Shown: positions 47,399 to 57,936 of the stretch, piece by piece
Layout of the letters: each line of letters begins with the position of its first letter
How positions within the stretch are numbered: the stretch's first letter is position 1
Source: Blepharisma stoltei
Lineage: Eukaryota > Ciliophora > Heterotrichea > Heterotrichida > Blepharismidae
Direction of reading: 5' to 3'
Assembly (NCBI GenBank): GCA_914767885.1
Contig: CAJZBQ010000030.1
Span: 186,001-250,000 of the forward strand
DNA length: 64,000 nt
Notes under the pieces: generated by a model
Databases searched by the model: none
What the model was told of the DNA's origin: nothing
The model's input: only the letters and a program-made list of their open reading frames with translations
Program-made: the position numbers and the translations under genes

Positions 47399-48744
47399 AT
47401 GGAGAAGTTATTGTTCAGTTTGTTAACAACTCAGGCCCTTGCTTTGTGCTCCTTCACCCAGCATTGTGACCAACCTCCTTATAATTGTGACACTCCGAAA
47501 CCAGTAAGCCCACCATACCCTCCTTTTATGGAAAATTTCACAGCTCCATATGCATGTCCCACATTTTTAGGTCAAGAAGTTTGTTGCAATGATGACCAGA
47601 ATGCAGCTATGAATTATAAATATTTTCTATTAGACGAGACATTTGGGCACACTGTGGGTGGATGCGATATTTGTGCGTCTAATATGAAATATATGTGATG
47701 CCACTTTACATGCAATCCTAATCAAGCACAATTTGTTCAAGCGGGACCAGTAATATATGTCCCTAACCCTGTAAGTCCTCACTCCCCCATCCTTGATCGA
47801 ACGGCTTGCCATCGTTCGATCAAGGATGGGGGTTAAAAAAATTTTTTTTTATATACTTTTAAATAAGAGGGTTAAGAGTATTTAATAATTATTTTTATAG
47901 CAAAAAAAATTGAATTAATTTCATAAGAATACCAATTTTTAATATTTTGATTTTTTGATTACCCCTTTAAACTGTATAAATTTTAATTTGTTCCTTATTG
48001 AATTAAAAATTTTAAATTTTAAAGAATCTCTATTTTTAGATTATTGAGTTTTTAAGCCGAGGTTGATGACTAAAGCACTTAGGATGGTTGATTCCGTAGC
48101 TTTTTGTCGTCTCAAAGCCTCTGACAACAACTTCATTAGACACACATCTTCCCAAGCTTTTGATAACTTATATATTTTTCCATATATAAAAATTTGCATG
48201 ATATGAAAATCGTTCGATCAAGGATGGGGGCCAGCAAAAAGTCCTGACAATGCTTACTAATTTCACAGTCACAAATTCTTTATCTTGCGAACTTTATCAA
48301 TCCTGCCAAAAATGCCCTTACGTCACACAAGTTTCAGCAATGCAAAGTCCTGAAGGCTTTTTACAATTTCAAGGGTATGAAGGGATTTCTATTGAGTTTA
48401 TTTGGACAACTTTTCTGTTTTCTGATGGGCCTGAAGCTTTGGATTTAGAACTTTTGCCTTGTAATACAAATGTGACGAGCATGTTTGGGTATAATATTCA
48501 GCCATGCACATGTAATAACTGTCTGAACTCTTGTGCAGCAAGTTATTATGTGTCTTCTCCATCAACTCTTGAAGGGCTTGATTGGCCTCTGGTTGGAATT
48601 GCTTATTTGGTGATTCTTGGGGTTTCTATGATAATCTTTTTTTCAAAGTATGCTTGGAAAAAGCATCAAGAAAAGAAAATGAGAGATATTCAGCCTTATG
48701 AAGAGCATCAGCTAACGGACAGTTTGAATAGCTCAGCTTCTTAA
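47399..48744 (+). CDS. NPC1 N-terminal-domain protein with a single membrane helix
   Basis: Signal peptide (MEKLLFSLLTTQALALC), then the Cys pattern of the sterol-binding NPC1 N-domain: C-P...G-x-x-VCCNDDQ, GGCDICASNMKYMWCHFTCNP-Q-x-FVQAG with TGA as Trp, then an N-glycosylated block and PCTCNNCLNSC closing the domain. A MITE (47779-48233) interrupts the middle. After the domain there is one helix (LVGIAYLVILGVSMIIFF) and a short charged tail. Full-length NPC1 has 13 helices and a sterol-sensing domain; this protein ends after the first. It may be a soluble-domain or anchored sterol carrier, a common truncated form in ciliates, or a shortened gene. Confidence 0.8.
47779..48233. mobile_element. 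Class-2 MITE in NPC1-like gene
   Basis: Left palindrome CATCCTTGATCGAACG...CGTTCGATCAAGGATG, right motif TCGTTCGATCAAGGATGGGGG. The boundaries are TCA (47779-47781) and CCA (48231-48233), a TNA-type duplication with one mutation. Removal at these sites gives N-P-V-S-P-Q-Q-K-V-L-T-M in frame. An alternative TA pair (47764/48255) also restores frame, which would imply nesting in an older IES. Homologous to 62852-63364. Confidence 0.8.
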
Positions 48745-49635
48745 TATTAATTTTTACAATAGCTAATCTTTTTATCCTATGAGCTAATACTCTGCCTTCA
48801 CAAAAATGAGAAATTAAAAACTGTTATTTAATTATTAGCATAGATTAAACTAATTACTAACCATTAATAAGACTGTGTTTTCTTATTTATTAATCATTTT
48901 ATGTAGCTCCAAGCCCTAAAGAATCAAATGCACACATCCAATGAGCATATCTCAATTTATCATAATCTGACATTTTCAATTCATGAAAGTCTTCTCTCCA
49001 TATCAACTATGCTTAATTCTATTTATGGAACATTTATATGATTTGTATTATCTGGCTTGATATTCATTTTTATTCTATAAAAATATATCATGGATAATAG
49101 ATATGTATTTGCCTAACTAATATTGATTAGCATATATACATAAAAATTATTTACACTTCTTACATCTTATGCTTATAGGATTCAAACAACATAATCGTTA
49201 TATGATGTCTCAAGAACTCTATATAAACTATTGAAAAACTTATTTAATTGGTAACTCCCTCCCTTGATGAGCTAGAAGACCTATTTGAAAAATCCTAAAT
49301 TTTCGGGAAATTAATCTTCTCCATGAGCAGTAAACTTTTTATATAAAGTATTTTCACATATAAGCGGCGATTAATATTAATGAGGCTATTAGCTGATCCT
49401 TTAAGTTTTTAATACCTTGCATTATAAAGCATTAACTTATCAATCAATTACACTTTTACTTGAAATTTATGCAAATTGTTATTTTTGTAACTAATATAAA
49501 TTTATATATAGCTCAAATTCCTCTTCATAGCTCCCCCTTTTAAATTGGTACAAAAAATCCTGTTCCACTTTAAAGGAAGCTAATTTTTTTAATGCAAAAC
49601 TATATTAAGTGTTTATAGAGTCTATTAGCATTCAC
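48745..49635. other. Intergenic region with MITE fragments
   Basis: AT-rich. A plus frame at about 48917-49078 (TGA as Trp) encodes a helix and a terminal membrane segment (YGTFIWFVLSGLIFIFIL) but has no visible 5' part. MITE-like ends occur near 49251 (TAACTCCCTCCC) and 49529-49590 (CTCCCCCTTTTAAATTGG ... TTTAAAGGAAG). No intact gene. Confidence 0.5.
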
Positions 49636-49892
49636 AAACTATATAATATTCGTTCATGCTCATGTAATAACTGCTTAGGCTCTTGCGCAGCTAGTTATTA
49701 TGTGTCTTCAGATCAATTCTTGAAGGAAAGGTTGGCCTCTGGTTGGAATTCATATTTAGCGATTTTCGGCGCTTCAATGATAGTTTTCTTTTCAAAATAT
49801 GATGAAAAAAACATCAAGAAAAGAAAAAAAGAGACATTCAGCCTTATGAAGAACATCAGCTGACAGATAGCTTGAGTGATTCAGTTTCTTAA
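49636..49892 (+). pseudogene. 3' fragment copy of the NPC1-like gene
   Basis: Matches the end of the 47399-48744 gene: CSCNNCLGSCAASYYVSS, SYLAIFGASMIVFFSKY, and on the nucleotide level the last codons through GACAGATAGCTTGAGTGATTCAG. Several frameshifts break it and the N-domain is absent. It begins right after a class-3-like MITE fragment, so a transposition-linked truncation is likely. Confidence 0.8.
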
Positions 49893-50126
49893 TGTTAGTT
49901 TATTATAAGATTCTATCTAATAGATTAATAAACCTTAAACTTATATCCAGTCAACAATTTTTTCTTAAAGTTATGCTTTCAATTACTGTATAAATCGATA
50001 TTGGTCATTTTCCGATAAATATCAGGAATTATATTAACTTTAATCCTTGTTTAAAAATCAAATATTATCTTTTCTTTAATGTTAAGGATTTTAAAAAACG
50101 ATAAAACAAGCATTTCTTATTTTTAT

Positions 50127-50661
50127 ATGATAATAATAAATCATCATCATCATATTATTTAGAGGTCGTAAGACCATTTTATGGCGGAGCCAAAGCTCAC
50201 CGCGCTAGGCCATATGGCCTTAATTAACCATCGCTAGCGACGACGAGGTAGTTTATCTCCTCATCTCACGCCCGTTGTCTTAGCCAGAGCACCCGTCTTC
50301 GATGCGATTGCACCCAATTAACTCGCGTCTCCTCCATCGGAGTCCGATGAGCTGCGGACTTGCTTCCATCTTGCTTAGACGATCCACCTCTCTGCCAACT
50401 CTGAATTGCGCAGAGACTCGTGCAGCCTACACTGCCCAGTCTTCGTCCCGCAGGCCTTGATGCCGGTCTATCTCGCCAGCCATCCTATCCCAGGAGCCCT
50501 GAGTCCGTTGGCCCGATGGCAGGGCCGGCTTGAGGAAAAGCTCAAGGTCGGCTGAGCCAAGAACCTCACCTGGGGAGAAATAACTAACTTAATTTAAGCA
50601 TGCTCTAGGTCGGTCGAGCATGCTTCCTTGGACATTTATTTCTGATGATAATAATAAATCA
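50127..50661. mobile_element. SINE-like element (delta) with 17-bp target duplication, intergenic
   Basis: ATGATAATAATAAATCA at 50127-50143 and 50645-50661 flanks a roughly 500-bp GC-rich body (GGTCGTAAGACC start; GCATGCTC...GAGCATGC hairpin near 50598-50622). No coding capacity. It lies upstream of the ARM-tailed kinase and is unrelated in sequence to alpha and beta. Confidence 0.88.
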
Positions 50662-50785
50662 GAGTGGAATATTGTATAACTTAATTAAGAAATATAATTA
50701 TATTAGAAAATGTTGCTGGATGGTTTTCATAGTGTTTAATTTAGGATAATGCAAATTTCTGTAATGCTTTAATTATAAGATTATT

Positions 50786-53700
50786 ATGGACAAACCTCAA
50801 AGCAAAACAATTGGCAATTATGTAAATTTTATATAGCAACTTGGAGATTGCATTGGCAAAGGGGCTTTTGGAAAAGTTTATAAAGCCCTTAACAAAGAAA
50901 CAGCTCAAATAGTCGCAATAAAACAAATTTCAGTCGTAAATGTGTCAGAAGATCAAATATCCTCAATCCACAAAGAAATTAACCTAATGAAACGTTTATC
51001 CCACCAAAACATCGTTAAATATATCGGTTAGTTTTATTTTGTTACCATTCATTGTATTATATCCAAATACCTTTTTTTTCAATTAGAAAGCATTTTTCAC
51101 CAAAAATATAAATTTTATATCAAAAAAAAAATTTATATAAGGAGTTTCAAAAATCCTTTTATTTAGATGTTATATCTTCTGATCAGTATCTCAACATAGT
51201 ATTGGAATTTATCGAAAGCGGCTCATTAGCCGCCATTATAAAAAAATTCAGTCCTTTCCAAGAGAATCTTGTAGCGCATTTCACAAAACAAGTTCTTGAA
51301 GGTTTATGCTACCTTCATTCTCAAGGTGTAGTCCACAGAGATATAAAAGGCGCAAATTTATTGACAACTAAAGAAGGCGTCGTAAAATTGGCTGATTTTG
51401 GAGTAGCTATGAAATTGACCGAAAGCACCAAAAGTATGAGCATTGTGGGGACTCCTTACTGGATGGCCCCAGAAATTGTAGAACAGACTGGGTTTTGTAC
51501 AACTGCATGTGATATCTGAAGCTTAGGCTGCACTGTAATAGAGCTGCTTACAGGGTATCCTCCTTATTTCGAGCTAGAAACTATGTCAGCACTTTATAGA
51601 ATAGTCCAAGACGACTGCCCTCCTCTACCTGGAAATATTTCCCCAGACCTAAAAGATTTTTTATTAAAATGTTTCCAAAAAGAGCCCATTGTAAGAGTTG
51701 ATGCACCTACTTTGCTTATGCATCCTTGGATAAAGCCAAATTTAAATGAAAAAATCCCAATTCATGAAGAAGTTGAGCCTATAACTAACACAACTCAAGA
51801 GTCTGATGAAGATATACAAACCATAGTCCCTATAAATTTAGATATCCAAGTCCCATCTCCTCCTGAAAAAAATCTGATTTTTGAAGAACAAGTCCTTGTG
51901 GATGAAGATCACGAATATGAAGAAAAAATCAGCACAGTCAAAGAGCTGAAAATCAAGCCGACTGATAGCAAAAAGTATAGCAATTTTAATTTGACTAATA
52001 AAAGCACAAAAGTGGAGGCTAATGAATTTGGGTATTTCACAGCTGTAAATCAGCTGAAAGATACTAGAAAACAGAGTCCAAAGCATGAAGAATCAATTAT
52101 TCATCAATGAAACCAATCAGAAGCTAATGAGCTCGAAAAAATGCTAGATGCACTTGATACTTTTCAAAATCTTGATGCTGTTTTGCCTGAGTTTCTAGAT
52201 TTATTAAAGTCTCATCCTAATTTAAAAGAATTATCATCCCCTGCTATTCCTATTCTAAAACAAATTTTAGACGAATTAGAAGCCTCAGAAACACTTCATC
52301 TCGCTCTTCAATGTGTAAATTTATTATGTGAGAACGATCAAAATATGCAAGAAATGGCTGCTTGTACAGGCTTGCTTACAGTAGCACTCCGATATATAGG
52401 TGAAGAATACTATAAAGAGCTGAGGATTGAAGCAGCTTATTTAATTGGCCAGCTTTTTCAATCTAGTCAGCATATAATAAAGCTTATGCTGTCGTCTGGA
52501 GGGATAGAAGCAATAATAAAATTATTGGACCCAAATTATGAAGAAAACCATGAACTGATTATACTAGGGATTGACTGCTTGCTAGAATTGATGACAGAGC
52601 AAAGAGAAGAATACTTAAGAATATGGGCAAGCTGTGGGGTCATTGAAAGATTAGCATTGACACTTGACAATCTGAATGGAAACCCAGACCATTTGACTCA
52701 TTTGCAGAAAACTGCAGATTTAATATTGGCGTTTTCAACTGTAAAAGATATGTAGGGACCGAGAAGTGTGCTGATGAAGTTTTGTGAAGAAGATACACTG
52801 ATAATTATTATTTCGACGATGCATTCGTTGCCAATTCAGCCAAAACTGCAGATTTTGAGGGCGTTAACTTATCTAGCGAGTGATAGGACTCTTCAAAACA
52901 GGCTTGAAAACATATTTATATTAGATTGATTAAGTTTTAATTTATACTAAATAAAAAGCCGATTTTATTAGAATTTAGGATTTTATTTATAATATCGATT
53001 GGGAGCTAATTATATAAAAATGTTTTTATATATTTTTTATAGTAAAATTGCATTTAAAGCAAAGCTAAATTTGAAGAAATAAATTTAATTTTAATTGTAT
53101 AGGATTTGTTGCAGATTTAGTAAGAATAATAAACAAAGATCAAGCCCCTGAAATTAGACTAGCTGTACTCACAGCTCTTAACTACTTGTGCATGATGAGT
53201 CCTGCACGACAAGAGCAAGCAGTCCTTGCTGGAATAATTCCAACCATCCTAGAAATTATTGACCAACCAGGAAAAGCTGCCCAAATCAGCATATCTCTTT
53301 TGTGCAGCTTCATATCAGCATCACCTGCATGCCGTGCCCACTTGCATAACCACAATGTTTTGCCAATATTTTCCAATCTGCTTATTAAATACCCTCCAGT
53401 TTTTGACGCAATTGCTTTATGAGTAAATTTGGAGCCTATAAAATGTGAAGAATATATGATAAATGAAAATTTCATACAAAAATTAATAGAAACTTTTTCA
53501 GATTCTTTGCATTCTGTTCAATCTTTGCAGTGCATGCTAAAAATTATACTATTTTATGCTATTTTAAAGATAATTTTATATTAAAATCCTTTATTTGCTA
53601 TATCAGCCATATAAATTATATAAATAGTTCAGAAAAGCTATGCAAAGAATTCGGATACAGAGAATCCTTTCTGCAGAACCTTTTTATCAAACTAAGTGAC

Positions 53701-53928
53701 AGTCGAAAAGAGCCAGGAAAAATAAAAAACTGTTTAGAGCTGCTTTTAGGAGTCGTAGGAAGGCACCCAAAGCCTAGACAGCTTCTAGATAAGCATAACT
53801 TCTACCAACTGATCGTAAAAGTCCTTCATCAATCCAGAGATGAAGACTTGGTTGTCTTAGAAGAAATCGCAACACTGTTATTGTCAATTTACAGTCATGG
53901 AAATGTAAATGTGTCTAATCATAAATAG
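50786..53928 (+). CDS. Ser/Thr kinase with ARM/HEAT-like tail (MAP3K-epsilon / Cdc7-like)
   Basis: ATG 50786, 15-nt introns 50822-50836 and 52741-52755, stop TAG 53926-53928, three IESs (51020-51161, 52913-53101, 53545-53626). Kinase domain first: [36 protein letters not shown], and DIWSLGC where Trp is TGA. An acidic linker follows, then about 450 residues of helical repeats ([47 protein letters not shown]). This order matches fungal Cdc7 and plant MAP3K-epsilon kinases, which act in septation or cytokinesis signalling; the same role in a ciliate is inference. All catalytic residues are present. Confidence 0.88.
51020..51161. other. IES in kinase N-lobe
   Basis: TA-bounded, 140 bp. Removal gives [18 protein letters not shown], with normal spacing between kinase subdomains IV and V. 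Ends lack a clear inverted repeat. Confidence 0.8.
52913..53101. other. IES in kinase tail
   Basis: TA-bounded, about 187 bp, AT-rich. Joins R-L-E-N-I to G-F-V-A-D-L-V, restoring a helical repeat. Confidence 0.82.
53545..53626. other. IES in kinase tail
   Basis: TA-bounded, 80 bp, AT-rich. Joins C-M-L-K-I to S-S-E-K-L-C-K-E-F and corrects a frame change. Confidence 0.82.
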
Positions 53929-53991
53929 AGAGTTACAAACAAGCAATAAAAAATAAATAACTCTATATATTATTTAACTAATAATTTAGCA

Positions 53992-56900
53992 TTAATTCTT
54001 CAGCATCATCACATAAAGAGGGTCTTCTTTGTTTCTTATTGCTTCGGCTATTTCTGAATACATATTGTGCGATGGAGGATTGTATGGTGAGGATAAGGAT
54101 CGGTCGGATAATTCTTCCCAGTCTATGCTGTGGAATCATGGGTGAAGCTTCAAGGATTCGTGATTCTTCCGTAATGCTGGATTTTTGCTTAAAAGCTGGG
54201 ATATTAAATGCCTTACTTCTGATTTTATTCTTGGTGAGTCAGGAAATACTAGGCTATTTTGGAGGATTTGTTGGTAAATTGAATATGGATCGTCATAGTT
54301 TTCGCCGAAAGGTAATTTTCCATATAAAAATTCATAAATAATTGTTCCTAAACTCCAGTACTCAGCTGAGAAATTGTAGCCTATACCTAAAATAACTTCT
54401 GGTGCCATGTAGTGCGGAGTTCCGATGACAGTGTAAGTGCGCCCATTAATGATTTTTGCTGCATTAAAATCAATTAGTTTTGGATAACCATCTTCGTCTA
54501 TCATAATATTTTCTGGTTTATAATCTCTATGCATAATTCCTAATTCATGCAATTTTTCTATTATCAAGATTATACAGGCTGCATAAAATTTTGCAGTTTT
54601 ATTAGAAAATGGGCCTACTTCTTTTAAAATTTCATATAAATCTGATCCTTTGACGAATTCTTCTAATTGATAAATTCTTTCTTCATCTTCTTTGTGAGCT
54701 AATATATTCGAAAGTAATGGATATCGTAATAGTAATAGTTTTTCGGAAATGTTGTGATTAAAAACACGAGATTTTTCTGTAATTTTTAGTGTATATAGTT
54801 GCTTTGTGTATTTTTGAACTACCAGAAAAAGATGGGTATGCTTATTATTGCTCAGGCTTTTTATGACATAAAAATTTCTCAAGTTAAAATCTTCAATATG
54901 AAGCTGTGTATATTTTTTAATAACTTTATGAAGATTTTCACTAATAGTATCAATGAATTCTTGATATTCAATAGAATAAACAGTAGAGTTTCCATGAGAT
55001 ATTGCACTCTGTGTTCTATGTTTATCCTTACTTATAATCTTAATTCCTGATCGAGCTCACCTGAGGGTATCATCAGGTGGCATCTCAGCTATTATGGACT
55101 TATTGCACAGTTCTCATCCTCGAGATTCCAAAACCTCCTCTCCAGTTGTTGCCGATGACCAGTAAACGACCCATGCCGCTTGAGAATGTAGGTTTAAGAC
55201 TTGCTCGCCACTTACTTCATCTCAGCATTCACTGATCTCTGCTCCAGCCGCTTATCTCGACCCTCTGCAGGCATCTGTAGTCAGGAAAAAGCCCTTATAG
55301 CGGGGCAAAACCCATCTGCAGAGTGAAGGTTCTATGTTTATCCAGATTAAAAACTTCTACACCAAATAAATGTCCAGTTTTGAATGTATTAACCTTGCCC
55401 TCACCTTTTAATATATCAACTCTACCTGCTATCACAATAAAAAAGCAGTCCGCTTCTGCTCCTTCCAAATATAGAGATTGTTTATCTCTAAATGCACAAA
55501 TCTTTATAACGCTAACAAGCTGCTCTAATTTATGGTTCGGTATAGGATCGAAAAGAGCTACATTTTTAAGCACTTTTATCACATCGTTTTGATTAATAAC
55601 ATTTTCTAAACTTCCTCCTATGCACTCCTGAAATTCACTGATCGTCAATTCAGCTATATCAGTGCTTGCAGTGCTTATATATTCATCATCATTAATTTGC
55701 TCTGGATTTAGCATTTCTCTATCTCCAATACACTGGCCTTGTATAAATTCACTATCTGTATGGATTGATTTTATGGATCCATTTAATATAAAAAGTAAAC
55801 GAGGCCCCTTTTCACTTGAAATCGACAGATTTTCATCTTTCATATAATTCTTTGTTTTCACTTTATTAATTATAGCACAAATTTGATCTTCGCTCAGCTG
55901 TTGTAATATTTCATTTCTTTTTATAGCTTTTTTGATGCAGTTTTTATGTAAAATTTTTTGTAAAAAATCTCCGAGGACTCTATAAATATCGCTTCTGCTT
56001 AAACACAAAATTTTTGCTTTTCCTTTGGACACTACACACATTGTTTTTTTGGTTTTATAAAGAAGAGATTGCTCTCCGAAATAGTCTCCTCTTTTAAGTT
56101 CTTTAATATCTATGTTATTTTTCTTGCATATAGCTGTTCCTTCTTTTATGATATAAATAAATTCACTTAAGTCTCCTTCATTTACGATTATTTCTCCATC
56201 TGAAAATTCTTGGGTAATAATTATGTCTAAAATTTTTTCTTTTTGGGATATAGTCAATTGTCTGAATATTTGAGAATTTTCTATCAGATTTTTATTATCA
56301 TTGTAAATACTTGTGCTTATGCTTTCTATAACTAATCTAAAATTCTTCCTATCAATCCCCCAAAGTAAGGAATTTTCTAAAGCTTTTACAGTCACTCCAT
56401 GCTTAAAGCTGTGCATTAGGGCAATTTCTCCAATATATTGCCCTCTTTTAAGAGATCCTTTAGAAACTTCATCAGCAAATAACCCTAATTTTCCTGAAGC
56501 GACAATAAATAAAGTATTTCCATACTCATCCTGGCTAAATAAAATATCATTTTTATGTAAGAAATATAGGCTCATTTCTGAGATAACCAATTCAAGAATC
56601 ATTTTTGGCAATGAGTTCAGAAGAATAATGCTTTCTATAGCTTTTCTTATAATCTGATAATCATTTTCGCTTTTTATTTGATTTGTTTTATATTCCTCAC
56701 TTGTTTCTTTGCTACGTAAAAAGTTTTGTGCTGCAGTTTTTTTCCTTCCATTAGGAGTTCGGAAAAAAGCTTTGGACTGGTCAGAGGCTTTAGGGGTAAG
56801 AAAAATTTTTGCTGATTTTTTGTCAGCAACAGGGCCAGTGGAGTATGGATTTGATCCTACAGAGATAAGTCCTGAAGTTTTTGCAGTGGGATCTGATGCT

Positions 56901-57356
56901 ACAGATTTTAGATTAAAAGAAATCTTTCGTGATATCTTTGATTTGGATTTGTTAGAATTTTTTGTCTGACTCCCCCCCCCCCTTTAAATTGAAACAAAAA
57001 ACTTTGTTTCAATTTAAAGGGGGGTTAAGAAAATTTTTTTGTAAAACAATTTATATATAAAATTTTTTTCAGAGATAAAATTTTATAGAAAATAAATTAT
57101 ATAAATTTAAAGAGACAATAAATTGAGTAAATTATATTTAATAACATTATAATTTTATGACAATGCCTATGTTTGAAGCATATTAAATAGGGTATTAACG
57201 TATTTACATATAAAATAATGATTTTTTACCTATAAAATTTTCTATTATAATAAAATTTTGTTTCAATTTAAAGGGGGGGTAATTTCCCAAAAAAGTAGGA
57301 ATTTTACCTATATTTTGTTTCATTTAAAGGGGGGGGGAGTGAGCACAGTTTCCCAT
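53992..57356 (-). CDS. cGMP-dependent-type protein kinase with acylation motif
   Basis: About 890 residues after excision of 56967-57342 and the SINE unit in 55013-55343. The start is MGNC (57356), a likely N-myristoylation plus palmitoylation site, followed by a Ser/Lys-rich leader. Four cyclic-nucleotide-binding-like modules follow (GKLGLF...GQYIGEIALM; EGDLSEFIYIIKEG...GDYFGEQSLL; and two weaker ones), then a C-terminal AGC-type kinase domain (HRDYKPENI, GTPHYMAPEVI, YWSLG). Two oddities: the DFG motif reads DFN, and the glycine loop is not recognisable, though the VAIK-type Lys is present (LYTLKI). The Arg and Glu of the cNMP phosphate-binding cassette are incomplete in later modules. It may be an inactive or atypical PKG. 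The gene is convergent with the ARM-tailed kinase, 63 bp apart. Confidence 0.85.
55013..55343. mobile_element. SINE-like element (epsilon) in PKG-like gene
   Basis: The direct repeat GTTCTATGTTTATCC (55013-55027, 55329-55343) flanks a 301-bp GC-rich body. Removal restores L-D-K-H-R-T-Q-S-A-I-S in the linker between the cNMP modules and the kinase. Not related to alpha or beta by eye. Confidence 0.9.
56967..57342. mobile_element. Class-3 MITE with TCA boundaries in PKG-like gene
   Basis: Plus-strand boundaries are TGA at both ends (TCA on the coding strand). Palindromic end CCCCCTTTAAATTG..ACAAA / TTTGTTTCAATTTAAAGGGGG and a doubled motif at the other end. Removal joins M-G-N-C-A to Q-T-K-N-S. 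No TA is present at either junction. Confidence 0.88.
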
Positions 57357-57936
57357 TTAATTATGATAATTGTTGCATCATAACAATTAATTAATTTTTT
57401 ATTATTATTAAGCTTATTATGCCGTTCCAATTAAATGGGGAGTAAATAATTATAAAAATCTAACCAGATTTTTCCTGCTGAATAAAAATCTTCTTTGAGT
57501 TAATTTATTTATATTGCAAGGTATCTTTCTGCTCAAAAATTAATTATTATAATTTGATCGCAAAGAATTTTAATAATCTACCCATTTTATTTTTTATATG
57601 AATATTTTACTAATAAAGCATTTTTTTGGCGTAAATTCTTTATTAGACTCAATTTCTCGAATAATTTTCAATTTTGGAGTCGCTCAAGCGTGCAGACTCC
57701 ACACGCAAACCCAATAAGCAGTTCTGGCAAAAGATAATATTAAACTTATTTAATAGAACTTTCGGCTGCATTCTAAGATTTGACGGAGATTAAAGGACAA
57801 AATTACTAATGACTTTTTGATCATAAATGGCTTTAATAATTAGTGGCGATATATTTATTGATTGAAAAAAAAAATATTTTAATAATGGAATAAATTGATT
57901 AAAAAACCTAGTTTTTTATAATTCTGATCTATAAAA
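57357..57936. promoter_or_regulatory. Divergent intergenic region, PKG-like gene and kinesin
   Basis: About 580 bp between two start codons facing away from each other, so it must hold both promoters. It is AT-rich, with a more GC-rich stretch at 57675-57715. No specific motif can be assigned. Confidence 0.4.

Noticed and set aside
47764-48256. Class-2 MITE nested in an older TA-bounded IES in the NPC1-like gene
   Set aside because: Also in frame, but direct excision at TCA/CCA needs only one element and matches the family's TNA boundaries; kept as an alternative.
49636-49892. Functional second NPC1-like gene
   Set aside because: No N-domain, several frameshifts and no start; a fragment.
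50337-50360. Hammerhead-ribozyme-like CGATGAG stretch in the delta element
   Set aside because: The conserved GAAA and stem layout are not present.
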